64,000 nt of DNA from Streptomyces sp. NBC_01723 (GCF_036246005.1 NZ_CP109171.1:5072001-5136000), one strand, 5' to 3'; shown: positions 51,563 through 60,111, counted from the stretch's first letter. The notes: generated by a model not told the origin, from the sequence alone. Numbers and translations are program-made.

Positions 51563-52717
51563 ATGAGCGACAGGCACATCAGTCAGCACTTCGAGACGCT
51601 CGCGATTCACGCGGGCAACACCGCCGATCCCCTGACGGGCGCGGTCGTCCCGCCGATCTATCAGGTGTCGACCTACAAGCAGGACGGCGTCGGCGGACTG
51701 CGCGGCGGCTACGAGTACAGCCGCAGCGCCAACCCGACCCGCACGGCCCTGGAGGAGAACCTCGCGGCCCTGGAGGGCGGCCGCCGCGGTCTCGCGTTCG
51801 CGTCCGGACTGGCGGCCGAGGACTGCCTGTTGCGCGCGCTGCTGCGGCCCGGCGACCACGTGGTGATCCCGAACGACGCGTACGGCGGCACGTTCCGGCT
51901 CTTCGCCAAGGTCGCCACCCGGTGGGGCGTGGAATGGTCCGTGGCCGACACGAGCGACCCCGCCGCCGTGCGGGCCGCGATCACCCCGAAGACCAAGGCC
52001 GTGTGGGTGGAGACGCCCTCCAACCCGCTGCTCGGGATCACCGACATCGCGGCCGTCGCCCAGGTCGCCCGCGACGCCGGCGCCCGGCTCGTCGTCGACA
52101 ACACCTTCGCCACGCCGTACCTCCAGCAGCCGCTGGCGCTCGGCGCGGACGTCGTCGTGCACTCGCTGACCAAGTACATGGGCGGCCACTCGGACGTCGT
52201 CGGCGGCGCGCTGATCGTGAACGACCAGGAGCTGGGCGAGGAACTGGCGTTCCACCAGAACGCGATGGGCGCGGTCGCCGGGCCCTTCGACGCCTGGCTG
52301 GTGCTGCGCGGCACCAAGACCCTCGCCGTGCGCATGGACCGGCACAGCGAGAACGCGGTCAAGGTCGCCGACATGCTCTCCCGGCACGCGCGCGTGACGA
52401 GCGTCCTGTACCCGGGCCTCCCGGAGCACCCGGGGCACGAGATCGCCGCCAAGCAGATGAAGGCCTTCGGCGGCATGGTCTCGTTCCGCGTCGAGGGCGG
52501 CGAGCAGGCGGCTGTCGAGGTCTGCAACCGCGCGCAGGTGTTCACGCTCGGTGAGTCCCTGGGCGGTGTCGAGTCGCTGATCGAGCACCCCGGGCGGATG
52601 ACGCACGCCTCCGCCGCGGGCTCGGCCCTGGAGGTGCCCGCCGACCTGGTGCGGCTGTCGGTCGGCATCGAGAACGTCGACGACCTGCTGGCGGACCTCC
52701 AGCAGGCCCTGGGCTAG
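51563..52717 (+). CDS. metB: Cystathionine gamma-synthase/lyase
   Basis: The predicted protein is 384 residues, PLP-dependent. Motifs are YEYSRSANPTRTALE, the PLP-stacking segment FASGLAAEDC, DNTFATPYLQQPL and the Schiff-base Lys in SLTKYMGGHSDVVGG. The substrate-channel region GTKTLAVRMDRH and the C-terminal TLGESLGGVESLIEHP are complete. Synthase and lyase activities cannot be separated from the sequence; the symbol follows the usual Streptomyces annotation. The ATG at 51563 has no clear ribosome site, so a leaderless transcript is possible. Confidence 0.92.
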   Translation: MSDRHISQHFETLAIHAGNTADPLTGAVVPPIYQVSTYKQDGVGGLRGGYEYSRSANPTRTALEENLAALEGGRRGLAFASGLAAEDCLLRALLRPGDHVVIPNDAYGGTFRLFAKVATRWGVEWSVADTSDPAAVRAAITPKTKAVWVETPSNPLLGITDIAAVAQVARDAGARLVVDNTFATPYLQQPLALGADVVVHSLTKYMGGHSDVVGGALIVNDQELGEELAFHQNAMGAVAGPFDAWLVLRGTKTLAVRMDRHSENAVKVADMLSRHARVTSVLYPGLPEHPGHEIAAKQMKAFGGMVSFRVEGGEQAAVEVCNRAQVFTLGESLGGVESLIEHPGRMTHASAAGSALEVPADLVRLSVGIENVDDLLADLQQALG

Positions 52718-52733
52718 CCCCTGGTCCAAGGGC

Positions 52734-52991
52734 TCACCAGCCCTCCCAGCCCGTCACCGGTGGGGTCGTCTCCGACGGCGGCTCCACCCAGGGCCGCACG
52801 GTCAGCGCCCACACGGTGAACGCCACGAGCGCGGCGCACAGCAGCAGCCACATCGCGCGGCGGGCGGCGGTCCGGTGCCGCAGCATGCGGGCGCCGCGGC
52901 GCACGGCGTCCGCGTACAGTTCCGGCGGCACGCGCGGCGGCGACTGCTCCATGATCCGCCGGGCGGCGGCCTCCCGCCGCGCGCGGTTCAC
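52734..52991 (-). CDS. Small single-pass membrane protein coupled to the sigma-like operon
   Basis: The predicted protein is 85 residues. A basic, Arg-rich N-terminal domain (MNRARREAAARRIMEQSPPRVPPELYADAVRRGARM) is followed by one membrane helix (AMWLLLCAALVAFTVWAL) and a short outer tail rich in Pro/Thr. The start GTG at 52991 overlaps the stop of the Gly-rich ORF (GTGA) and has AGGAGG 7 bases upstream. Size and topology resemble small anti-sigma-like membrane proteins, but no zinc-binding motif is seen. The role is inferred only from linkage. Confidence 0.7.
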   Translation of the reverse strand: MNRARREAAARRIMEQSPPRVPPELYADAVRRGARMLRHRTAARRAMWLLLCAALVAFTVWALTVRPWVEPPSETTPPVTGWEGW

Positions 52992-53302
52992 CGCCCCCTC
53001 CTGACGCACCACACGCGCGTACCGGCGGCGGTCCTGCCGGACGCGTGGGACTCGCCGGGCCCGCCGGATGCCCCCGGCCTGCCGGATGGGCCGGTCGCGC
53101 CCGATCCGCCGGTCGCGCCGGAGCCGCGGGAAGAGGCGGACGCACCCGATCCGCCCGCCCCGTCGCACCACCCCGCCCCGTCGGGCCCGCAGGCCGTTCC
53201 CGCCCCGCCGGGCCCGCAGGCCGTTCCCGCCCCGCCGGGCCCGCAGGCCGTTCCCGCCCCGCCGGGCCCGCAGGCCGTTCCCGCCCCGCCCACGCGCCTC
53301 AC
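52988..53302 (-). CDS. Gly/Ala-rich ORF with a repeated GGAGTACGP motif
   Basis: The predicted protein is 104 residues. Four exact copies of GGAGTACGP (27 bases each) are followed by Ser/Gly/Ala-rich sequence and a basic end. The start GTG overlaps the sigma-like gene stop by GTGA and its own stop overlaps the next gene's start by GTGA. These double overlaps support translation of this frame. Other frames are also open in the repeat, so the assignment is not certain. The repeated Cys could bind metal. It resembles no known family. Confidence 0.45.
   Translation of the reverse strand: MRRVGGAGTACGPGGAGTACGPGGAGTACGPGGAGTACGPDGAGWCDGAGGSGASASSRGSGATGGSGATGPSGRPGASGGPGESHASGRTAAGTRVWCVRRGR
53183..53290. 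repeat. Perfect 27-bp tandem repeat, four copies
   Basis: Four identical 27-bp units run head to tail without gaps. The unit starts GGGCCCGCAGGCCG and ends CCCGCCCCGCC on the + strand. All three minus frames are open through it. Copy number may vary between strains. Confidence 0.92.
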
Positions 53303-53805
53303 GGCGTAACCGCCTTCGCCTTCGCCTCCACCGGGCGGACCGGTGTGACGGGCGGGCGCAGCAGGGTGGCCGTCGCCCGGTCGCAGATCGTGCGTACGCG
53401 CTCCACGGGCAGGCCGAGCAGCGCGGCCGCCTGTTCCTCGGCGACACCCTCGTACAGCCTGAGGACCAGGATCAGGCGTTCCTGAGGGGTGAGCGCGCCC
53501 AGCGGTCCCACGGGTCGCCGCCGGGGCCGGACCAGGCCGCCGTGCCGGTGCCAGGCGCCGCGGGCGAAGCGGGCCGCCAGATACTGCCGGGCCCGGTCGT
53601 ACGGGTCCTCGCCGTGCAGCCGGTCCCAGGACGCGTACGTGTGGGCGAGGGACAGCGACAGCAGCCGCCGCGCGCGCGGGTTGGCGTCCGGCGCCTCCCC
53701 CGTGAGCAGGGTGGCGGCATGCAGCAGCCGCCCCGCCGCGCCCGCCACGAACGCCTCGAACTCCCGGGCCCGGCGGGCATTGTGAGACACATGCCGTTCT
53801 CGCAC
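53299..53805 (-). CDS. ECF/SigE-like sigma factor homologue, divergent region 2
   Basis: The predicted protein is 168 residues. The C-terminal half is sigma region 4: LTPQERLILVLRLYEGVAEEQAAALLGLPVERVRTICDRATATLL. The N-terminal half has SigE-family features (FEAFVAGAAGRLLHAATLLTGE, SLAHTYASWDRLHG), but I do not find a typical -10-binding core, so promoter recognition may be altered. The GTG at 53805 is annotated; GTG 53790 is possible. It is the first gene of a three-gene unit linked by GTGA overlaps. Confidence 0.75.
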   Translation of the reverse strand: MRERHVSHNARRAREFEAFVAGAAGRLLHAATLLTGEAPDANPRARRLLSLSLAHTYASWDRLHGEDPYDRARQYLAARFARGAWHRHGGLVRPRRRPVGPLGALTPQERLILVLRLYEGVAEEQAAALLGLPVERVRTICDRATATLLRPPVTPVRPVEAKAKAVTP

Positions 53806-53915
53806 CGCGCCTCCCGCCCAGACGGTGACGACCCCTGAGGTCTCATATCAGGCCAGGGGTGCCCCGTCGGTCAAGAGTTCGGTCCGAACCGCGCGGTAAA
53901 GCCGGGGAAGGCGCT

Positions 53916-54440
53916 TCAGGAGCCCGACGGCGAGTCCTGCCCCGCCATGCCCGAAGGGGCCATCCGGGCGGACAGGGCGCCGTTGAAGCGCGCGAGGAGC
54001 GCGCAGAACGCCTCGCGCTCCTCCGGCGCCCAGTCGTGGGTCAGCTCGGCCATCAGCTGACGCCGGGAGGAGCGGACCTCCTCCAGCCGCGCCTCGCCGC
54101 GCGGGGACAGCTGGAGCACCACCGCGCGTCCGTCCTCCGGGTGCGACGTCCTCTTGACCAGGCCCGTGTCCACGAGCGGAGCCACCTGACGGGTGACCGT
54201 GGAGGAGTCGATCCCCATGCTCGCGGCCAGTGCCTTCACGCCCATCGGGCCCTCTTTGTCGAGGCGGTTGAGCAGCAGGTAGGCGGCGCGGTCCATGGAG
54301 TTGCGGACCTGTCCGACCCCGCCGAGCCGGGTCTGTTCGGCACGACGGGCGAAGAGCGCGACCTCGTGCTGGAGCGTCTCGAGAAGACCGGGGTCACCGG
54401 CGGTCGTCATGTCCATCGACATTTCAGGTGTTGTGGGCAT
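53916..54440 (-). CDS. MarR-family transcriptional regulator
   Basis: The predicted protein is 174 residues. The winged helix is MGVKALAASMGIDSSTVTRQVAPLVDTGLVKRTSHPEDGRAVVLQLSPRGE (recognition helix SSTVTRQVAPL). Flanking helices form the dimer domain. Targets are unknown; the divergent ilvA gene is 145 bp away. The ATG at 54440 is used; a second in-frame ATG is eight codons inside. Confidence 0.88.
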   Translation of the reverse strand: MPTTPEMSMDMTTAGDPGLLETLQHEVALFARRAEQTRLGGVGQVRNSMDRAAYLLLNRLDKEGPMGVKALAASMGIDSSTVTRQVAPLVDTGLVKRTSHPEDGRAVVLQLSPRGEARLEEVRSSRRQLMAELTHDWAPEEREAFCALLARFNGALSARMAPSGMAGQDSPSGS

Positions 54441-54584
54441 GGCCGGGGGCTCACTTCGTGGAGGGCTGCTAATTGGGGGACAGGGTACGCGGCCGGGGGG
54501 CAGGGCGTACCAGCGCTGCGCAAAGCGGGTCTCGGAGGTTGGTCACAACGGCCCCGGGCCCCCGTGAACTGCGATGCTGGAGGC

Positions 54585-55814
54585 ATGAGCTACAGCACGG
54601 CCGCCCTCGTCGGACCCGTCACCCTCGACGACGTGCGCGGAGCGCAGAAGATGCTCTCGGGTGTGGCGCGGGTGACGGCGATGGAGGGCAGCAGACACCT
54701 GTCCCAGCTGGTCGGCTCGCCGGTGCACCTCAAGTGCGAGAACCTCCAGCGGACGGGCTCGTTCAAACTGCGCGGCGCCTACGTCCGGATCGCCGGGCTG
54801 CTCCCCGAGCAGCGGGCCGCCGGGGTGGTCGCGGCGAGCGCCGGCAACCACGCGCAGGGCGTGGCCCTGGCGTCGTCGCTGCTCGGTGTGCGTTCGACGG
54901 TGTTCATGCCGAAGGGTGCCCCGCTGCCGAAGATCAGCGCGACCCGGGACTACGGAGCCGAGGTGCGCCTGCACGGCCAGGTGGTCGACGAGACGCTGGC
55001 CGCGGCGCAGGAGTACGCGGAGCGGACCGGCGCGGTGTTCATCCACCCCTTCGACCACCCCGACGTCATCGCGGGCCAGGGGACGGTCGGGTTGGAGATC
55101 CTGGAGCAGTGCCCCGAGGTGCGGACCGTCGTGGTCGGGATCGGCGGGGGAGGGCTGGTGGCCGGCATCGCGGTCGCCGTGAAGGCGCTGCGGCCGGACG
55201 TGCGGATCGTGGGCGTGCAGGCGGAGGGCGCGGCGGCGTATCCGCCCTCGCTGGCCGCCGGGCGTCCGGTGGCGGTCGACCACCCGGTGACGATGGCCGA
55301 CGGCATCAAGGTGGGGCGGCCGGGCGACGTGCCGTTCGGCATCGTCGGCGAGTTGGTGGACGAGGTCCGCACGGTCTCGGAGGACGAGCTGTCCACGGCT
55401 CTGCTGCTCTGCCTGGAGCGGGCCAAGCTCGTCGTGGAGCCGGCCGGGGCGAGTCCGGTGGCGGCGCTGCTCAGCGATCCCGGGTCGTTCGAGGGCCCCG
55501 TCGTGGCGGTGCTGTCCGGGGGCAACGTGGACCCCGTGCTGATGCAGGGCGTGCTGCGGCACGGCATGGCCGCCCAGGGCCGCTACCTGGCGGTCCGGCT
55601 GCGGCTGACCGACCGTCCCGGCGCCCTGGCCACGCTTCTCGGGGTGTTGTCAGTGGTCGACGCTAACGTCCTCGATGTGAGCCACGTACGGACCGATCCC
55701 CGGCTCGGGCTCACGGAGGCGGAGGTCGAGCTGCACCTGGAGACGAAGGGCCCGGAGCACTGCGCCGAGGTCGGCAGGGCGCTGCGGGAGGCCGGCTACC
55801 CCGTCATCGGCTGA
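54585..55814 (+). CDS. ilvA: Threonine dehydratase (with ACT domain)
   Basis: The predicted protein is 409 residues, PLP-dependent deamination of threonine to 2-oxobutanoate. The Schiff-base Lys is in QRTGSFKLRGA, then ASAGNHAQGVA and the PLP phosphate loop GIGGGGLVAGIA. A C-terminal ACT domain (LRLTDRPGALATLLGVLSVVDANVLDVSHVR, about 335-409) suggests amino-acid control. This single-ACT form is typical of catabolic or Streptomyces type; isoleucine regulation is not proven. The ATG at 54585 is close behind GGAGG. Confidence 0.92.
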   Translation: MSYSTAALVGPVTLDDVRGAQKMLSGVARVTAMEGSRHLSQLVGSPVHLKCENLQRTGSFKLRGAYVRIAGLLPEQRAAGVVAASAGNHAQGVALASSLLGVRSTVFMPKGAPLPKISATRDYGAEVRLHGQVVDETLAAAQEYAERTGAVFIHPFDHPDVIAGQGTVGLEILEQCPEVRTVVVGIGGGGLVAGIAVAVKALRPDVRIVGVQAEGAAAYPPSLAAGRPVAVDHPVTMADGIKVGRPGDVPFGIVGELVDEVRTVSEDELSTALLLCLERAKLVVEPAGASPVAALLSDPGSFEGPVVAVLSGGNVDPVLMQGVLRHGMAAQGRYLAVRLRLTDRPGALATLLGVLSVVDANVLDVSHVRTDPRLGLTEAEVELHLETKGPEHCAEVGRALREAGYPVIG

Positions 55815-55816
55815 GA

Positions 55817-55864
55817 CGGATCCTGGAACCGGCGGATCCTGGAACCGGCGGATCCCGGAACCGG
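55817..55864. repeat. 16-bp tandem repeat, three copies
   Basis: CGGATCCTGGAACCGG is repeated at 55817, 55833 and, with one base changed (CCCGG), at 55849. Related GGAACCGGG/GGATCCGG segments continue to about 55920. The block is directly after ilvA, non-coding, and could form hairpins. Confidence 0.8.
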
Positions 55865-55964
55865 GGGGGCGGGGGGGCCGGAACCGGGGGGCCGAGGATC
55901 CGGGAACCGGGATCCGGAAGGGCCGGCCACCACTTGTCACTCGTTCGTGTAAGTAGATTGTGAG

Positions 55965-55980
55965 ACGCGATACATCGCGT
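55965..55980. promoter_or_regulatory. ACGCGAT-AC-ATCGCGT operator upstream of the ABC exporter
   Basis: An inverted repeat with perfect 7-base arms and a 2-base centre lies 90 bp upstream of the exporter ATPase gene, in an A+T-richer stretch. The ATACATCGCG type resembles PadR/TetR operators of drug-exporter operons. No matching regulator gene is adjacent. Confidence 0.55.
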
Positions 55981-56069
55981 TATGGTGTGTTTCGTAATTC
56001 GCTCGCTGAGCGCGGCGAAATCCATAAACCTAGGCTTTCCGAAGCATCCCCGACGACGTGGAGACTCAT

Positions 56070-57089
56070 ATGCCAGGCGCCATCTATGCCGAAGGCCTGG
56101 TCAAGACTTTCGGTGACGTAAGGGCTCTGGACGGCGTCGACCTGGACGTTCCCGAGGGCACGGTCCTGGGCCTGCTCGGGCCGAACGGCGCGGGCAAGAC
56201 CACCGCCGTCCGCTGCCTCACGACGCTGTTGCGCCCCGACAGCGGCAGGGCGGTCGTCGCGGGCATCGACGTGCTCAAGCAGCCCAACGACGTCCGGCGT
56301 TCCATCGGCCTCTCCGGCCAGTTCGCCGCGGTCGACGAGTACCTGACCGGCCGGGAGAACCTCCAGATGGTCGGCCAGCTCTACCAGATGCGGTCCAAGG
56401 CCGCGAAGGCCAGGGCCGTCGAGCTGCTGGAGCAGTTCCACCTCACGGACGCCGCCGACCGTCCCACGAAGACCTACTCCGGAGGCATGCGCCGCCGGCT
56501 CGACCTGGCGGCGGCCCTGGTGGTCTCCCCGCCCGTCATGTTCATGGACGAACCGACCACCGGCCTCGACCCGCGCAACCGCCAGGAGCTGTGGGAGGTC
56601 ATCAAGCAGCTGGTCTCCGGCGGTACGACCCTGCTGCTGACCACGCAGTATCTGGAGGAGGCCGACCACCTCGCGCACGACATCGCGGTGGTCGACCACG
56701 GCCGCGTCATCGCCCGCGGCACCTCCGACCAGCTCAAGGCCCGCACCGGCGGAGAGCGCGTCGAGGTCGTCGTCCACGAGCGCGACCACATGGGGACGGC
56801 CGCCGAGGTGCTCGCCGGATTCGGCAAGGGCTCGACCAGCGTCGAGGAGCACACCCGGAAGCTCACCGTCCCCGTCACCGGCGGCGCGAAGCTGCTCGCC
56901 GAGGTCATCCGCGAGCTGGACGTCCGCGGCATCGAGATCGACGACATCGGACTGCGCCGCCCCACCCTGGACGACGTCTTCCTCTCCCTCACCGGCCACG
57001 TGGCCGAGGCCGAGGCCGAGAACGAGGGCGACGACCAGGACCCGACGGCCGACGCCGGCCACAAGGACAAGAAGGAGGCCGCCAAGTGA
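56070..57089 (+). CDS. Daunorubicin-resistance-type ABC transporter ATPase
   Basis: The predicted protein is 339 residues, DrrA-like. It has Walker A GPNGAGKTT near 38-46, signature YSGGMRRRLDLAAAL, Walker B VMFMDEPTTGLDPRNR, H-switch region TTQYLEEAD and the DrrA C-terminal domain ending with GIEIDDIGLRRPTLDDVFLSLTG. The extension is acidic/Lys-rich. With the permease it exports hydrophobic compounds; the substrate is unknown. The ATG at 56070 (GGAG, 7 bases upstream) was preferred to GTG 56058. The stop overlaps the permease start (GTGA). Confidence 0.92.
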   Translation: MPGAIYAEGLVKTFGDVRALDGVDLDVPEGTVLGLLGPNGAGKTTAVRCLTTLLRPDSGRAVVAGIDVLKQPNDVRRSIGLSGQFAAVDEYLTGRENLQMVGQLYQMRSKAAKARAVELLEQFHLTDAADRPTKTYSGGMRRRLDLAAALVVSPPVMFMDEPTTGLDPRNRQELWEVIKQLVSGGTTLLLTTQYLEEADHLAHDIAVVDHGRVIARGTSDQLKARTGGERVEVVVHERDHMGTAAEVLAGFGKGSTSVEEHTRKLTVPVTGGAKLLAEVIRELDVRGIEIDDIGLRRPTLDDVFLSLTGHVAEAEAENEGDDQDPTADAGHKDKKEAAK

Positions 57090-57943
57090 GCGCCGCCACC
57101 GAAGCCACGCCGGCCGGGGCAAGCACCAACCCCGTCGGGGCGTCCATCAGGGACTCCCTGGTCATCGCCCGGAGAAACCTGATCCGGATGACCCGGATCC
57201 CGGAGATGGTCCTGTTCGGGGTCATCCAGCCGGTGATGTTCGTGGTCCTCTTCACGTACGTCTTCGGCGGCTCCCTGCAGATCGGGAACACCACCGACGC
57301 GGACGTCTACAAGGACTTCCTGATGGCCGGCATCTTCGCGCAGACCGTCACCTTCGCCACGGCGGGATCGGCCGCGGGCATCGCCGACGACATGCAGAAG
57401 GGACTGGTCGACCGCTTCCGCTCCCTGCCGATGGCCCGCGGCGCGGTGCTCACCGGCCGGACCGTCGCCGACCTGGTGCAGACGGCGATCACCCTGCTCG
57501 TCCTCGCGATCGTCGCGCTGATCGTGGGCTGGCGCACCGGCTCCGCCGAGCCGACCAACGCCGTGCGGATCCTCGCGGGCTTCGGCCTGCTCCTGCTCCT
57601 GGGATACGCCTTCACCTGGATCGGAGCGCTGATCGGGCTCTCCGTACGCACCCCGGAGGCGGCGACCTCGGGAGGGATCATCTGGCTGTTCCCGGTGACG
57701 TTCGTGTCGAACGCCTTCGTGGACTCCAGCCAGATGACCCCCTGGCTCCGGCACATCGCCGAGTGGAACCCGTTCAGCGCCACCGTGCAGGCCTGCCGCG
57801 AGCTGTTCGGCAACCCCGGCGTCGTGCAGTCGGACGCCTGGCCCATGCAGCATCCCGTCTGGGCGTCGGTGATGTGGTCCGTCCTGATCATCGCGGTCTT
57901 CCGGACCCTGTCGGTGCGCAAGTACCGCTCGGCCGCCTCATGA
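57086..57943 (+). CDS. ABC-2 type exporter permease
   Basis: The predicted protein is 285 residues, DrrB-like, with six membrane helices. The first cytoplasmic segment is IARRNLIRMTRIPEMVLFGVIQPVMFVVLFTYVFGG. Further features are FRSLPMARGAVLTGRTVADL and the ABC-2 motif region LSVRTPEAATSGGIIWLFPVTFVSNAFV. The GTG at 57086 overlaps the ATPase stop by four bases, so translation is coupled. A stem-loop terminator follows at once. Confidence 0.92.
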   Translation: MSAATEATPAGASTNPVGASIRDSLVIARRNLIRMTRIPEMVLFGVIQPVMFVVLFTYVFGGSLQIGNTTDADVYKDFLMAGIFAQTVTFATAGSAAGIADDMQKGLVDRFRSLPMARGAVLTGRTVADLVQTAITLLVLAIVALIVGWRTGSAEPTNAVRILAGFGLLLLLGYAFTWIGALIGLSVRTPEAATSGGIIWLFPVTFVSNAFVDSSQMTPWLRHIAEWNPFSATVQACRELFGNPGVVQSDAWPMQHPVWASVMWSVLIIAVFRTLSVRKYRSAAS

Positions 57944-57947
57944 CGAG

Positions 57948-57980
57948 GAGCCCCCGGCGTCACCAGGACACCGGGGGCTC
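57948..57980. terminator. Hairpin terminator, shared by convergent genes
   Basis: A stem of 14 bp with one mismatch (57948-57961 with 57967-57980) is followed by TTCC. It lies between the exporter permease and greA. Confidence 0.82.
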
Positions 57981-58027
57981 TTCCACGACAGGCGGCCGGG
58001 CACACCGGCCAGGCTCCGCCGGACGGA

Positions 58028-58525
58028 TCAGCCGTCGTACGGCTCGGCCTTGAGGATCTTCACGGAGGCCGGCTTGCCGTTGGGCAGCTCGTACTGCGCG
58101 TCCTCGCCGACCTTGTGGCCGATGACGCCCGAGCCCAGCGGGGACTGCGGCGAGTAGGTCTCGATGTCCGAGCTCGCGTACTCGCGCGAGGCGAGCAGGA
58201 AGGTCAGGGTGTCGTCCTCGTCGCCGTCGAACGCGATCGTGACGACCATGCCGGGGGCCACCGCGCCGTTCGCGGCCGGGGCCTCGCCAACCTTGGCGCT
58301 TTCGAGCAGCTGGGTCAGCTGGCGCACGCGGAGCTCCTGCTTGCCCTGCTCCTCCTTCGCCGCGTGGTACCCGCCGTTCTCACGGAGGTCACCCTCCTCA
58401 CGGGCCGCGGCGATCTTGGCAGAGATCTCGGTGCGCGCGGGACCAGTAAGGTATTCAAGCTCCTCCTTGAGCTTGTTGTACGCCTCCTGGGTCAGCCAGG
58501 TGACGTTCTCGCTGGTCTGGGTCAC
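58028..58525 (-). CDS. greA: Transcription elongation factor GreA
   Basis: The predicted protein is 165 residues. The N-terminal coiled coil carries the acidic tip REEGDLRENGGYHAAKEEQ, which enters the RNA polymerase secondary channel to promote cleavage of backtracked RNA. The C-terminal FKBP-like domain has SPLGSGVIGHKVGED. GTG 58525 was chosen with GAGGAG upstream; an upstream in-frame extension (MYSQYQRGAP) lacks conservation. Confidence 0.93.
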   Translation of the reverse strand: MTQTSENVTWLTQEAYNKLKEELEYLTGPARTEISAKIAAAREEGDLRENGGYHAAKEEQGKQELRVRQLTQLLESAKVGEAPAANGAVAPGMVVTIAFDGDEDDTLTFLLASREYASSDIETYSPQSPLGSGVIGHKVGEDAQYELPNGKPASVKILKAEPYDG

Positions 58526-58705
58526 GGGTGCTCCTCGTTGGTACTGGGAATACAAATCAACGCCCTACCCAGAAGGATGTTCCTTCACGGAAGGGCGAAA
58601 CCACGAGCCTAACAATTCAGTGGCCAAAGGGGGAGGACATAAGCCGCCAGATTCCTGTCATCGCAGGTGGGAGCCCATGGATTCGCGCTGACGTTCGCCG
58701 TCAGG

Positions 58706-59104
58706 TCACTCCGGGTGGCAGCCGAGCAGCTCGGCCGTCGTGCCCGCGGCCTTCGTCCGCAGCGTGACGACCTTGTCGATGCGCGTGCCGTCTCCGTCGA
58801 AGCGGAAGTCGGCGCGGCCGACCTCGTCGCCGTCCTCCGCCTGGGAGCGCACCGTGCAGTAGCCGGTGACACCGGCATCCTTGCGGACCTCCAGGTGCAC
58901 CTGCACCGAGTCCTCGGCGAGCTCGAAGCCGATCAGCTCGCCACTGATCTTGTTCTGACCGACATAGTGGTAGCCGAACCAGCCGATCACGGCGAGCAGG
59001 ACGGCACCGAGCACGGCGCCGACGACCTTGAGCGTGCGGTCGGCCTGTTCGTCCGAGGAACGGCCGTAGCGGCCCTCGGGCCTGCGCGTCGTGGCCGTGC
59101 TCAT
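58706..59104 (-). CDS. DUF4307 membrane protein
   Basis: The predicted protein is 132 residues. After a short basic N-terminus (PEGRYGRSSDEQADR) come one membrane helix (VVGAVLGAVLLAVIGWFGYHYV) and an outer beta-rich domain (ISGELIGFELAEDSVQVHLEVRKDAG, TVRSQAEDGDEVGR) with two Cys. This matches DUF4307, common next to mca in actinobacteria. The function is unknown. The ATG at 59104 is divergent from mca by 125 bases. Confidence 0.88.
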   Translation of the reverse strand: MSTATTRRPEGRYGRSSDEQADRTLKVVGAVLGAVLLAVIGWFGYHYVGQNKISGELIGFELAEDSVQVHLEVRKDAGVTGYCTVRSQAEDGDEVGRADFRFDGDGTRIDKVVTLRTKAAGTTAELLGCHPE

Positions 59105-59229
59105 GATCGTCCTCTCGGCAGGAGCCGGTCTTCCCGGGCCCCGGAATTATTCGGCTCCCGATTCGGTCACTATAGAAGCCTCCGATTGCGCCGATGCACA
59201 CGGGCGCCGACTGACCCGAGGATTGAGTC

Positions 59230-60111
59230 TTGACTGACCAGCTGCGACTGATGGCCGTCCATGCCCACCCCGACGACGAGTCGAGCAAGGGCGCGGCCAC
59301 CATGGCGAAGTACGTGTCCGAGGGGGTGGACGTGCTGGTGGTGACCTGCACGGGCGGGGAACGCGGCTCCATCCTCAACCCCAAGCTCCAGGGTGACCCG
59401 TACATCGAGGAGAACATCCACGAGGTGCGCAGGAAGGAGATGGACGAGGCCCGGGAGATCCTGGGCGTCAAGCAGGAGTGGCTCGGCTTCGTCGACTCCG
59501 GCCTGCCCGAGGGCGACCCGCTGCCGCCGCTGCCGGACGGCTGCTTCGCCCTGGAGGACGTCGACAAGGCGGCCGGTGAGCTGGTGCGGAAGATCCGCTC
59601 CTTCCGGCCGCAGGTGATCACCACCTACGACGAGAACGGCGGGTACCCGCACCCCGACCACATCATGACCCACAAGATCACGATGGTGGCGTTCGAGGGC
59701 GCGGCCGACACCGAGAAGTACCCGGAGGCCGAGTACGGCACGGCGTACCAGCCGGTGAAGGTGTACTACAACCAGGGCTTCAACCGCCCCCGCACCGAGG
59801 CGCTGCACCACGCGATGCTGGACCGCGGTCTCGAGTCGCCCTACGGGGACTGGCTCAAGCGGTGGTCGGAGTTCGAGCGCAAGGAGCGCACGCTCACCAC
59901 GCACGTGCCCTGCGCGGACTTCTTCGAGATCCGTGACAAGGCGCTGATCGCCCACGCCACGCAGATCGACCCCGACGGGGGCTGGTTCCGGGTGCCGATG
60001 GAGCTCCAGAGGGAGGTCTGGCCCACGGAGGAGTACGAGCTGGCGAAGTCCCTCGTCGATACTTCCCTCCCCGAGGACGACCTCTTCGCGGGCGTCCGGG
60101 ACAATGCCTGA
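59230..60111 (+). CDS. mca: Mycothiol S-conjugate amidase
   Basis: Predicted cleavage of mycothiol S-conjugates to mercapturic acids and GlcN-inositol during detoxification; 293 residues. Zinc-binding AHPDDE is at about 11-16 and the second histidine motif is YPHPDHIMTH. The Mca-specific C-terminal region with RVPMELQREVWPTEEYELAKS is present. The start codon is TTG at 59230, with GAGGAT upstream at a slightly long spacing. The overlap with a small membrane gene at the 3' end suggests an operon. Confidence 0.93.
   Translation: MTDQLRLMAVHAHPDDESSKGAATMAKYVSEGVDVLVVTCTGGERGSILNPKLQGDPYIEENIHEVRRKEMDEAREILGVKQEWLGFVDSGLPEGDPLPPLPDGCFALEDVDKAAGELVRKIRSFRPQVITTYDENGGYPHPDHIMTHKITMVAFEGAADTEKYPEAEYGTAYQPVKVYYNQGFNRPRTEALHHAMLDRGLESPYGDWLKRWSEFERKERTLTTHVPCADFFEIRDKALIAHATQIDPDGGWFRVPMELQREVWPTEEYELAKSLVDTSLPEDDLFAGVRDNA

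Noticed and set aside
53183..53290. Possible CRISPR array in the 27-bp repeats
   Set aside because: The units are directly adjacent without spacers and there are no cas genes. It is a simple tandem repeat.
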